Assembly (NCBI GenBank): GCA_033816765.1
Contig: CM066293.1
Coordinates: 620,001-684,000 of the forward strand
Length of the DNA: 64,000 bases
Direction: 5' to 3'
From: Nothopassalora personata
Lineage: Eukaryota; Ascomycota; Dothideomycetes; Mycosphaerellales; Mycosphaerellaceae
In this document: positions 55,174 to 64,000 of the stretch, piece by piece
Layout of the letters: the number at the start of each line of letters is the position of its first letter
Position numbering within the stretch: the first letter of the stretch is position 1
The notes under the pieces: generated by a model
What the model was told of the DNA's origin: nothing
Seen by the model: the letters and a program-made list of their open reading frames with translations, nothing else
Databases searched by the model: none
Translations under genes and position numbers: made by a program

Positions 55174-55252
55174 TAGCATGAAGGTTGAAGACCCTCGTGA
55201 TGAATCGTCTAGTGAGGACGAGGACGACGCCATGGATGATTCTGCTTCGTGA
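55174..55252 (+). other. Out-of-frame acidic tail that may belong to FRQ
   Basis: Shifting by one base at 55162-55165 gives KTADSMKVEDPRDESSSEDE and a stop at 55250-55252. Such an acidic end fits FRQ composition. Either the genome copy is truncated by about 24 residues or one base is in error. Confidence 0.4.
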
Positions 55253-55717
55253 ATAGTCAGTTAGCGTGCAATACATGCATTGGAAGATATTATGGAACAC
55301 AAATCTGGATATCCGTTTGAAAGCCCCAGCAATTCAGCCTTCCGTGTTTGTTGTGCTCACTCGGGTCGGTCGGTTCAGTTGCACTCCGCCCGCTCATGTG
55401 GGGCCGCGGAATAGAGTTTGACTAACGGCCGCGCGCAGTTCGAGAAAGCAGCATCGCCTCAGAAGCACTTCACCAGAACATCCATCTACGCAAATTCCCC
55501 TATTGACTTGTATTCTGGCTGTAGACAATCACCGTCGACACCATCAAGGCTTGCCAAGCGAACCAATGCGTGTTGACTGCGCAAGAGGTCCCACATACGA
55601 AACGTCGGCCAATGGTGGCGCAGAGAGCACGACCACTAACATCTCCTCCACTGCACGAAGCGATTCCAGACAAATGGTTTCAGGCTGTATGCTTTCAACG
55701 TCGCACGAATAGCAGCC
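55253..55717. other. Intergenic region before the Zn2Cys6 gene
   Basis: These 465 bases follow the possible extended frq end and precede the regulator. I see no gene, repeat or RNA in them; they presumably contain the frq 3' untranslated region and the regulator promoter. Confidence 0.4.
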
Positions 55718-58076
55718 ATGGATCCGCAACTGGCCGCCATGGAAACGCCGCCGTATGGCGAACCTGTCCCGCCACAAGCAGAGGTTGACGACTTTTTACG
55801 GAAAAAGCGCAAAGCTCGCGAGCACAAGGCGTGTTATCCGTGTCGCCAACGAAAGGTCAAGTGAGTCGCCAGCATCGTGCACGATAATGGAGTAACTTCA
55901 TTGCGCAGGCCACTGACGGGAGAAAAGGTGCGATCTTTCGCGACCATGTCAGACGTGTCGCGACCGGGACCACCCCGAGTTATGTTCTTATCACCCTCCC
56001 AACAAGAGGCCAAATGTCGATGGTAACCAGCCTGCTGCCGTCATGCGCCAGGATGACGGTCAGTATGGCGCGCCAGGCGGCAGTTATGTGACCCTCGGCA
56101 GGCACGAGTTTGATATGCTATGTCACAAACTGAATGGCCTGGAGAATTCGATTGCAGATCTCAGGCGCGAGGTAAGGCGCAACGCGCACGACCAGAATGG
56201 CCACCAGGACAGTGACGGAGCCGCCAGCAGTGAAAGCACGCGCCGTCATACTCATACTGATGTTCATGGATTGCATACAAAGAACGAATCAGTAAGGGAG
56301 CTTTCGAATGCCACTTCTTCCGCACTAACATTGCGACAGGGCGAGATCGTGCACTTTGGCGGCGGCTCTGTGCCAGCGATGCTGTATGCCATGAGCAACG
56401 GTCATGCTTTGAGCGCGGGCGAGCACAACCAGCTCCAAGAGTTCTTGGGCAAGTCCGTTCTGCCTCTCTTTGGACTGGAGAACGAATCGGCAACGTATCC
56501 GTTTGTGGATCTCTGGGGCCTTCCGCACGGATCTTTACAGCGCGCTCACGAACTTGCCAAAGCACTGCCCGGAGACAGCCAGATGCTTAGCTTGTTCCGC
56601 AGCTACCGTGATCTCGGGTACACTATCTATCCCGGGATAGCCGATCTGGGTCAGCTGGAGCAAGACCTGTCATCTTTCTTGATTGCTCGCGGCTCATACG
56701 CCAATCCTGAGGATGGCGTTACCGAGCAGCAGATCTTCGGCAAGAGCTTCTACTGGCTGGGTATGCTGTTTGCGGTACTTGCAAGTGGTGCGCAGTGCAG
56801 CGCATTGACGCGTAAGGAGCGCGAGCTGACCTCTCAGGTCTATGGTATGTACAGTCGTCTACTGTACGAGGGTTGCATGCTAACATACGCAGTCTGTTGT
56901 GGTTTCGAGTGCTTACGGTTCACTAATTTCCTCTCTCAACCACATCTCGAGAGCATACAAGCTCTCCTCATCATCGGCAATGTCATGACGAACAACATGG
57001 TACGCCTAGTCCCAGTAGAGCCGCTTCACCGGCCTGTGTCTAATTTCAGACAGAATGCTGGCACTGCCTGGTCCTTGCTCGGCTTGACGATAAGGCTGGC
57101 TCAAGGCCTGGGTCTGCATCAAGCGTGTCCTCCGCACATCCCCGCCGATGTCGTGTACCCGCGATCGAAAGTCTGGTGGGCTATCATCTGGCAGGATAGC
57201 TACCTTTCTATTACGTATGACCGGAATACCGCCCTGGATGTTAACACCATGCCCATGCCGCACCACTTTGGACCAGTCAGCTCATACCACTCATCAATGT
57301 ACCGCATGTGCAAGATCATGCTAGACATTGTCCGAGACCGCGCCAGAGTTTCGAGCTCACGCGAGGGCGTGGCGCGCATCAATCAGCACCGCGAAGAGGT
57401 CGCGGCCGTCATGAGGGATGCTACCGACCATTTGCGAGACTCTCGGTTGTGTACCACCAGCCAGGAGACGCTCGAACACTGGGCGCTGTACCTGCATACG
57501 AGCTACTCCATGTCAGAGCTGTGCCGCCCTGCGATCAGCCCGAGTACCAACAACGAAGTCATCAAGTCATTCAGGCAGGTCTGCATTGACAACCTCATCA
57601 ACACTGTGGAAGCGTACCTCGGCTTGAACAACATTACAATATTCGCCAGGCAGTCCTGGGCGGCGATACACCGAGGTCTCAGCTGCGCACTGCTACTCGG
57701 CATTCTTGGCGAACACTCTCGTAACGAGCGTGCGAGGACCCTCATCGCGCGCTTCGTCACGCTCATGACAGATATCACTTCGACGGTCGACCCTGGCGAG
57801 ATATCAGCACCTGTCCAACGTGGCATTGCTGCTTTGCGAAAGCTCAACATCGAAGAGCCTCGGCACTCCAGCTTCGACGGCGTGAACGATGGCACCTCGA
57901 TCACTACAGATGGCGTGTCGAAGATTGATCCGACTCAGATATTCACACCTTCGAACTCTGGAACGGAAGGGGGCACGGGCGATGAAGAGCTGTCGCCATA
58001 TTCTGTGTTGAATACGATTTTATGGGGTGACAATGCTGGTGTGCCTCCTGGCTTGGAGGCGCCGGCTCCACAGTAG
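55718..58076 (+). CDS. Zn2Cys6 transcription factor with fungal-specific regulatory domain
   Basis: Exon 1 (55718-55860), an intron of 67 bases (55861-55927) and exon 2 (55928-58076) give 763 residues. The zinc cluster has Cys39, 42, 49, 55, 58 and 67 (C-x2-C-x6-C-x5-C-x2-C-x8-C) and is split by the intron directly before the third Cys, a common place in this family. A basic KKRKAREHK precedes it. A short helical linker (LCHKLNGLENSIADLRREVR, about 105-125) follows. The middle homology domain contains WSLLGLTIRLAQGLGLHQAC and VWWAIIWQDSYLSITYDR. It is a nuclear sequence-specific regulator with unknown targets; no adjacent pathway genes indicate its role. Confidence 0.93.
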
Positions 58077-58479
58077 ACCTGCCGCAGTATCGATGAAATT
58101 TACTGGAGTTGTGGGGACTGGAGCCAGGAGTCTAGGAGTATGGGAAGAAGACTGAGCGCGTGAAGGCTGCCTACCATGAGTGTACAGTATGTTGCCACGA
58201 AAGCATTGGCGTCTCGAGATCCGTCTCGATGAGGACCATGTTCATTCTCTTCCAGCAGACGAATCCGTTGTTTGGAGCACAGAGCCAAGAGTGATTCCTG
58301 TATCGCAGCGCAGAACATCCTTGCTATCACAACGTTGCAAGCTCATAGCTTCGACTTGCACAAGGGCAAACACGCAATGATCCTGAACAGTTGCTTCTGC
58401 CCTCATCCATCACTGTACTACGGTAGCCAAGGACGGTACCACAGATGGTTCGCATGATGCGGCACGAGAGCTGACAGGG
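58077..58479. other. Intergenic region, no gene seen
   Basis: About 400 bases between the Zn2Cys6 gene and the F-box-like remnants. The short frames on both strands show no motif. Confidence 0.4.
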
Positions 58480-58973
58480 ATGGGCATTGGTCACAACGGC
58501 TACGGCGATCCTTGGGACAATTGTGTTGACCCTACCACATTCCAGGAAAACGGGGCATATGTGTGCCAGGAACCCGTGATGGCAGCTGCCGAAGACGCTG
58601 TCTTTGTTACGCCAGAATTGCTTGGAGGTCTGTTGTCTGCCGCAGAAGATAGACGCGGAATGCCGCTAGTAGTTCGAATGATGGAATCGTTCAGAGGCAT
58701 CAGTACGCCGGATGCTCTTCTGTTAGCCTCCGTCGATTAATGTTGTTTTCATCATGGCCTGGTGAAGTTGGGGAACTCGCGTGGGAGGTACATAACGCGG
58801 ATGGTGTGACAGCTGGGGACGTCTTCGATCAAGCTATACGTTTCGCGACCAGCAATGTGCACAACGCCGATTATGATCTTCTCACGCCGTACGAACTAGG
58901 TGCAGACGCTGGAGAGATGCTCTCGAGGTTCTGGGAGAAAGTGGAGCCAGTGCTAATGAGGGCAGGACGGTAG
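58480..58973 (+). pseudogene. Fragment related to the F-box-like gene downstream (tentative)
   Basis: Two adjoining frames (58480-58740 and 58740-58973) overlap at their stop/start. The second contains NADGVTAGDVFDQAIRFA and ELGADAGEMLSRFWEKVEP, which resembles PTGVTAGDVFRAAMRVV and the following tail in the gene at 59235-60185, so both may be members of one family. The first frame has no recognised motif. No F-box part is seen, so this is probably a 3' remnant. Confidence 0.35.
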
Positions 58974-59234
58974 GGCTTGGGAAAGGCGAATGGTCCGAAG
59001 AGGACGGTAATGATGTCCTGAATCATAAGGTAGCTGGCTCGAGCTGTACAAGCATCAATCCGGTGTGGTTGCTATCAACATTCACTTCACACGCTGCCAA
59101 GACCTTTTTGAAAAGGTTCTTGCGGCACGACGGCCGAAACCGGGAATACGTGTACTTCCGCATGCAAAGCATTATCTTCTGGACTTACTTTTGCGACGCA
59201 TCTCTGTTGGTCGCCCAGCAGGATGTCGGCTGCA

Positions 59235-60185
59235 ATGCAGGCCGTCTTTGGCACAGTCGAACTACTCGAAGACATCCTCGTTCAAGGACTGATCTCGGGC
59301 ATGAGCCAGCACGAACCACTACTAGCCCAGAGAGTCTCACGCGGTTTCAACACCATTATCAGCGGGTCCCCTACGCTGTAGAAGGTACTCTTCATCTGCG
59401 CCGCCACCACTCTCGAGGACCTCAGATTTCTACACACCTTTGCACTGCAAGGTACGGCCATATCGATTAGAGTCCGCCGATGCTGTTTGCTGACCGTAAA
59501 TTACAGAAGGGACATTGCCTCAGTCAACCTGCCATGACGAATCTCAGCCTGGCGGTCTCGAGTGCTTGATGATACGCAACCACGTGACGGCTATGAGCGA
59601 ACTCCCACCCACGAGCCTGAAGACATGCTTGCATGACCCGTCAGGTCTTTGCGGTGATGCTCAATACCAGATTTTCCAGCTCAAGTCACCTCGAAACTCG
59701 GGAGCGTGGGATCAGGCCAAAAAACGTTGGATGTTCGAGCGTCTGAACAACGACTATGCTTCAGCGCATCGGATGTTCACCAGCCAAGCTCCGCCAACGA
59801 TGGTCACGGTCCATTATTATCGGTGTGGTCGGTGCCCAATTATCTTCGATTATCTTGAGCCACCGGCCGATTTCGTGTCGGAGGATGAGAAAGTCCGCAA
59901 GCCAACAGGCGTGACAGCTGGAGACGTCTTCCGTGCGGCGATGCGCGTGGTCGTTCCTGTGAACAACACCTGAAGTTTGACGCTCAAGCGCCATATGAGT
60001 TCGACCAGGAGAAGAAGGACATGAGGAAGGCGTTGACTGCGGAGGTTCCCAAGGATGAGTCTGACGATGGTGACTACTACTACGATTACGTGGACGATGA
60101 CGACCGGGACGACGCGGGTGCGGATAGCGATGACTCGGTGTGGGAGCGAATTCATGATCGTCGCGCCCGAGAAGGGTTCCAATAG
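59235..60185 (+). pseudogene. F-box-like protein gene with a stop and a frameshift
   Basis: From the ATG at 59235 the frame reads MQAVFGTVELLEDILVQGLI and LLAQRVSRGFNTIISGSPTL, the layout of a large dothideomycete F-box-like family (a domain that recruits targets to SCF ubiquitin ligases). A TAG at 59379 stands where such proteins have Gln (PTLQK). The frame continues to a 55-base intron (59452-59506, GTACGG...CAG, phase consistent) and to KPTGVTAGDVFRAAMRVVV. A one-base shift near 59960-59975 is then needed to reach KFDAQAPYEFDQEKKDMRKA and the acidic Asp/Tyr-rich tail ending at 60185. Two independent lesions make it a likely pseudogene. Confidence 0.6.
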
Positions 60186-60516
60186 CGAATGTTGATGTAG
60201 GGAATGATCAACAAAGTCCGCCTAGGGACATACCCAATGGTTGTCTTGCATATACGACGCATGCATGGTCTACCGCCCGCAAGCCTGTTTGAATGGCTAC
60301 GTGGTGTCGCCGCCTCTTGAAGGGCACGGCTGATCATGGCACGTATCCTGCGCTGCATGAGCTTCCTTCAGCGCCGACCTGCGTGTCCGCTCCGGCCAAT
60401 TTCAAAATGCCACTTCCCTCCCTCTCCATCCCAGTATCGCTTCGTCGCTCATCATTCGTGTCGCGTAATCTCGTCTTCAAGATACCTTCTTCCGCCCTCC
60501 CCGGAACGCGTGCTCT
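60186..60516. other. Intergenic region between convergent genes
   Basis: 330 bases between the F-box-like remnant and the BolA gene stop. No gene, repeat or RNA is evident. Confidence 0.4.
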
Positions 60517-60897
60517 TCACCCATTCTTCTTCTTCTCCCACTCCTCCGGCGTAAAGCACTTCGGTGTCCACGCATGTATCGCAGCAATCTCCTCCTTCAA
60601 CGTCGCATTGACGAGCCTATGCCGTGCCAGTGTCATCTTCTTGGCGAAGTGCGGCGACACGATGATGGCCTCGAACATCTGCCCACAGCCTCCTACCAGC
60701 CAGAATCATCAGCCATGTCGTTGCTTCGTTTGACATTTTTGCATGATCTTATCAGATCCTCCAGACTCACCCGACAGATCAGCGATCTCGACATGCACGG
60801 CGCCCAGCTTCTCCCGCAATGTTGCTTCGAGAGTGTCCGGTGTAACGCCCGAAGACATTTGCTTCTGCTCGGCTTCGACGTCGGTTCGTGCGCTCAT
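60517..60897 (-). CDS. BolA-family protein
   Basis: Exon 1 (60897-60771) and exon 2 (60692-60517) are joined across a 78-base intron (GTGAGT...TAG) and give 100 residues. The BolA fold is visible: [40 protein letters not shown] (with the invariant region around the Cys) and [20 protein letters not shown], ending [19 protein letters not shown]. The [11 protein letters not shown] motif contains the conserved His used with glutaredoxin to hold an iron-sulfur cluster. The short N-terminus without a targeting signal favours the cytosolic BOL2-like type over mitochondrial Bol1/Bol3. It shares a 240-base upstream region with NIF3. Confidence 0.95.
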
Positions 60898-61137
60898 TGT
60901 AGAGTAGGGTGTCGGGAGTCAAATTGAGAGAGGAGGGATAGTCGTTGTGGATACTTTCATGGTCGGCGCCGAAGATCGGCCAGCAGCTGTGATATGATGT
61001 GCTGCTGGGAGAGCTCTTAGCCACACTTCCAACACCGATCTAGATCACTGATGCACAGCAGCACCAGCCTCAATCATCCATTGTCCCGGTGAAAGTTGTT
61101 CATGTTTGGACCCACGGCAAGACGATTATACAGCACT
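60898..61137. promoter_or_regulatory. Shared divergent promoter of BolA gene and NIF3
   Basis: Only 240 bases lie between the two start codons, so this is probably a bidirectional promoter. I see no clear known motif. Confidence 0.5.
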
Positions 61138-62466
61138 ATGAGCTATCCAGCGGTGTCGGCACCCTATAGCAGGGCGGTCGTTAATGCCATGCGCAAGTTG
61201 TGAGTTGATTTATTCATGAGATAGGGAAGAGATGGACGCTGATGCGGGACGAAGGTACCCTGAGGTGTTGGCGGATAAGAGCTTCGATAACACTGGCTGT
61301 ACGACATGATTCCGTGCTCCAGACATGGCCCATACTGATCTGTTATAGTAATGCTGGAAGCGCCATTCGATCCTCTCCGCCGACAGATGAACTCGGTCCT
61401 CCTGACCGTCGACCTCACCAAAGCAGTCGCCGACGAGGCCATTGAGCGGCAAGACTCTATCGTCGTCGCATATCGTGCGTATCCCCAGCACGACTGCGCT
61501 CTGTAGGAGCCTGACACGAAATGAAGCGTAGATCCCATCATCTTCAGAGGTCTCAAGAGTTTGACACTTCAGGACACCCAGCAGCAAAGTCTACTCCGCC
61601 TCGCAGCCGAAGGCATCAGCGTCTACAGCCCACACACAGCAGTAGACTGCGCTCGTGGCGGTCTCGGCGACTGGCTGGCAGATATCGTTACAGGCACACC
61701 CACGGATCCCTCCGAGCTGGAAGATGGCGACGCCGCAGCACAGCAGTCTCCAATCAAAGCCCAGACGCCCGCCGAGAACGACTCCTCCGAAAAGAGCTCC
61801 CTTCTCGCATCCAAGCGACCCGTCTACATGCTTCAGCACCACCCTTCCCAACTCGACACCAACGACCGCGCCCTCAAACTCAACTCTGGCGGCCACACTC
61901 GCTACCCTATCACCAAGCCTGGTGTCGAAGGCTATCCTGGTGCAGGCATGGGCCGCATAATCCGCTTCGCCGAGCCGGTCCCCTTGACCGAAATCATCGA
62001 CCGCATCGGCCTCGGCCTAGGGAATCCCAAAGGCTTTCCCATCGCAGTTCCGCAAGGGAAGCAAGCTTCAGATATGCACATCTCCTCCATCGCGCTCTGT
62101 GCTGGGTCGGGTGGCGGCCTCTTCTCGCAGGCGGAGAAGAACGGCGAAGAGGTGGATCTTTACTTTACGGGAGAGTTGAGTCATCATGAGGCCCTGGCGG
62201 CGATTGAAAAGGGCAAGTGCGTTATTGCCCTTTTCCATAGCAATACGGAGAGAGGATTTCTGCATGGTGTGCTGAAACCGCAGTTGGAGAAGGCGATTAA
62301 GGAGGAGTGGGAAACGTTGAGGAGGCAGGAACAGGGGAAAGAGTGGGCGAGTGATGATTTGAAGGAGGCGTTTGCTGATGCGCTTGGGGATGAACAGGTG
62401 GAGGTTTTTGTCAGTGAGGTGGATAGGGATCCTTATGGGATAATGATTAGTAAGGATGAGATCTGA
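61138..62466 (+). CDS. NIF3: NIF3 family protein (NGG1-interacting factor 3)
   Basis: Four exons (61138-61199, 61255-61298, 61349-61474, 61532-62466) with 55, 50 and 57 base introns give 388 residues with consistent phases. Motifs read across the junctions: RAVVNAMRKL/YPEVLADKSFDNTG/LMLEAPFDPLRRQMNSVLL, VVAY/HPIIFRGLKSLTLQD and ISVYSPHTAVDCARGGLGDW. The C-terminus has SIALCAGSGGG and the metal-ligand region TGELSHHEALAA, then VIALFHSNTERGFL. NIF3/DUF34 proteins have two metal-binding sites in a toroid; the function in fungi is uncertain and the yeast protein interacts with Ngg1. A Ser/Asp-rich insert near 120-160 is family-variable. The stop is followed within 10 bases by a 21-G tract. Confidence 0.95.
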
Positions 62467-62469
62467 GGT

Positions 62470-62490
62470 GGGGGGGGGGGGGGGGGGGGG
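62470..62490 (+). repeat. Poly-G tract (21 G)
   Basis: Twenty-one consecutive G residues start four bases after the NIF3 stop codon. It is the second such tract in the window. Confidence 0.9.
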
Positions 62491-62811
62491 ATGAGAAATA
62501 GTCTGGCAGGTGGTCGTGGAGTTGAAGAAAGAGGCATGAGATGACGTTGTTGAGATTGACTAGGACGGCTGGCACGGATATGGTGGTGCTACTGCTCTGG
62601 TAGATACCCCCTAAGTCTGGCCGATACGAATGGGTGCTCTTGTACCAACTGCGAATGTGGCGATGACACCGAAGGAGGAGCCCGTGGTAGTTACGAATTG
62701 TTAGGACAAGGCCATGCTTGCGGTCTCTGCCTATGTAGCGATCTGGCGCGGACGACAGTAGAATATCCTTCTGTCTCGGCCTCCACTCGTAAGCGATGAC
62801 TGGACTTGGCC
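62491..62811. other. Intergenic region between convergent genes
   Basis: 320 bases with no supported gene, between the 3' ends of NIF3 and the coiled-coil gene. Confidence 0.4.
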
Positions 62812-63609
62812 TCAATCGTCGTTCTCGAGTGTGCTGTCCTCGGTCGCAGTCTCACCAAGCAGCTCGCCCTTCTTGACACCCTCCTTGAGCTCGTCCAGCT
62901 GTACAGTGTCCTTCAACCACGACCATGCTCCACCTTCCTGCCCGACCCCGGCCACAAGAAGATGCGCTAACTCCTCTTGCCCGTCCTCTTCGATCTCCCT
63001 GAACGTTTCGAGCCCGGCCATGGAATTCTCGAGACTCGCTTGTAGTTCTTGTCGCAGCGCGCCTTCAGTCTCGGCATTAGCGGTTGCGATTATGACAAAT
63101 TTGTCACGATTGGGGGGATTTGTGACAGACTTGTTACAAATTTGTCACAATCAGGGGGTTTGTGACAGATTTGTCGCAAATTTCTTACAGTAGAGGGGCA
63201 TTATACCAAATTTGTCACGATTTGAGCTGGTCACGATATCGCGTCCGCACCGATTCAATCGATCCTGGAGGGAGGTCATCGCGTCTTTGCTCGACTTTAG
63301 CTGGTTTTCCTTGTCGGCGATCGCAGTCTGCATCTCGCGCAACGATTGCTTTGGTTCATTCAGCTCTCGGGTCTTGGCGGCCAGTTGCTTGTTTTTGGTG
63401 GCCAGATCGGCCATGGATAACTTCACCTTGCCAGAGCGGGCTTCGATCTTTTGCATGACCTCTCTCCAAGATCGACAGATTGTCAGTTCGTGCTGCTGGG
63501 AGTCGACAGTTTCCTGAAGCTTGGAGATGTCGACATCGGTTAATTCCTTCAAGAATGTCTTCATCAGATCGGTCTCGTCAAGTCCCAAGGCATCGGGTGC
63601 ATCCTGCAT
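62812..63609 (-). CDS. Predicted coiled-coil protein interrupted by a palindromic repeat (intron or insertion)
   Basis: The 5' part (63609 to about 63230) gives MQDAPDALGLDETDLMKTFL and a long heptad region (LQETVDSQQHELTIC, LATKNKQLAAKTRELNEPK, IADKENQLKSSKDAMTSLQD). The 3' part (about 63105-62812) in another frame gives ANAETEGALRQELQASLENS, METFREIEEDG-like acidic text and an acidic end (LENDD). The 125 bases between them contain a repeated palindromic motif and may be an intron (possible donor GTGACC at about 63233) or an insertion that breaks the gene. I do not recognise the family. Confidence 0.45.
63093..63222 (-). repeat. Palindromic TTTGTGACAAATTTGTCAC-type repeats
   Basis: Short inverted units such as gacaaatttgtcac, tttgtgacagacttgttac and tttgtgacagatttgtcgc recur four to five times, separated by attggggg, atcaggggg or agtagaggggc steps. 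The arrangement has a period near 45 bases. Confidence 0.7.
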
Positions 63610-63624
63610 CAGCCAGTGTCCGCA

Positions 63625-63740
63625 TCAACCAACCAACCCTTGAAGTTGCCTATAGGCCAGTTGATCGATTGAGCTCACTGGCGCGTTGGTTGATTGGTTG
63701 AGGCCTTAGAGCCAACTAGTTAACTGGTTGTAGGGTTGAT
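63625..63740. repeat. Imperfect inverted repeat with aaccaacc / ggttggtt steps
   Basis: aaccaaccaaccc (about 63627) and ttggttgattggttgagg (about 63686), followed by agttaactggttgtagggtt, form an inverted-repeat-rich segment next to the hAT remnant. It may be a transposon end. Confidence 0.4.
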
Positions 63741-63757
63741 TAAGGTGAATGTTGTTG

Positions 63758-64000
63758 TTATTTATGTAATATCTCTGCTGCCTCTAATATAGCTCTTTCT
63801 TTAGCCTCTTTCTAAGCCTGTTTTTCATTCACCTTAGCTAGTGTCGTCTATATAGCTCTGCCGTCTACTAAGTCGTTTATTAGCCAATCCTTAAGGGTCA
63901 ATAAAGCCTCTATCGTGTCTGCCTTAATGTTATATCGCTCGTCCGTCACTACCTTCTTGCCGTGTGAGAAAACACGCTTACACTAAGTCGACATGCCGGG
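63758..64000 (-). pseudogene. hAT transposase C-terminal remnant (runs off window)
   Basis: Reading minus from base 64000, the frame gives PGMST, TAG, CKRVFSHGKKVVTDERYNIK, ADTIEALLTLKDWLINDLV and EAAEILHK before TAA at 63760-63758. This matches the dimerisation region at the C-terminus of hAT transposases (ERVFS... then ETIEALxxLKxWL). Three internal TAG codons show that it is degraded in the same manner as the main transposon block. The rest of the element lies outside the window. Confidence 0.7.

Noticed and set aside
1..64000. CRISPR arrays, rRNA genes or prokaryotic operons
   Set aside because: No regularly spaced direct repeats or rRNA-like sequence were seen, and the gene structure is eukaryotic.

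Overview
The window looks like a chromosome segment of a filamentous ascomycete (Pezizomycotina), most likely a dothideomycete. The evidence is: genes with 50-70 base GT-AG introns and CTNAY branch sites, a frequency (frq) clock gene, a Zn2Cys6 regulator, and a 21 kb block of transposons that carries the footprint of repeat-induced point mutation (RIP). No rRNA, CRISPR or bacterial-type operons are present. Assignments come from reading the translated sequence and recalling protein families; no database search was run.

Left arm (1-19.2 kb). Housekeeping genes PRP6 (splicing, cut by the window edge), SPT3 (SAGA) and DPH5 (diphthamide) are joined by an AT-hook protein, a Baeyer-Villiger-type flavin monooxygenase, a conserved filamentous-fungal protein with an in-frame stop in a readthrough-like context, a ten- or eleven-exon LEA-like Gly/Lys repeat protein, and a mitochondrial Mtf2-like protein. 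Between 8.9 and 10.3 kb lie two decayed genes: a small secreted Cys-rich protein and the 3' part of a copper amine oxidase.

Transposon block (19.25-40.68 kb). A DNA transposon with 30-base perfect terminal inverted repeats and ACTCGCT subterminal repeats frames everything. It carries an integrase-core (DDE) gene remnant at the right end and a Cys-rich/coiled-coil gene remnant at the left end. Inside it lie three Ty3/Gypsy chromodomain retroelements: a truncated minus-strand copy (A', 20.8-25.55 kb), a 420-base-LTR element B (25.55-39.32 kb, minus strand), and a full copy A (28.97-35.66 kb, plus strand) nested in the reverse transcriptase of B just after its YIDD motif. Nearly every stop inside the pol frames is TAG where the family has Gln or Trp, as expected from C-to-T change at CpA. 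Both retroelement families also carry a separate antisense reading frame between pol and the 3' LTR. This is the most unusual feature of the window.

Right arm (40.7-64 kb). CMR1 (WD40), a GPI-type secreted protein, a two-domain fasciclin protein, a frame-broken secreted alpha-carbonic anhydrase, FCP1 (Pol II CTD phosphatase), frq with a 1.6 kb upstream region, a Zn2Cys6 regulator, decayed F-box-like genes, a BolA protein and NIF3 diverging from a shared 240-base promoter, a coiled-coil gene interrupted by a palindromic repeat, and the C-terminus of a hAT transposase at the window edge.

Most host genes here act in unrelated general processes (splicing, SAGA, CTD dephosphorylation, diphthamide, clock), so no functional cluster is proposed. 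The notable biology lies in the transposons, the four or five decayed secreted or accessory genes around them, and three coding frames with a single disabling change (11.2-13.0 kb, 8.9-9.3 kb, the frq 3' end).
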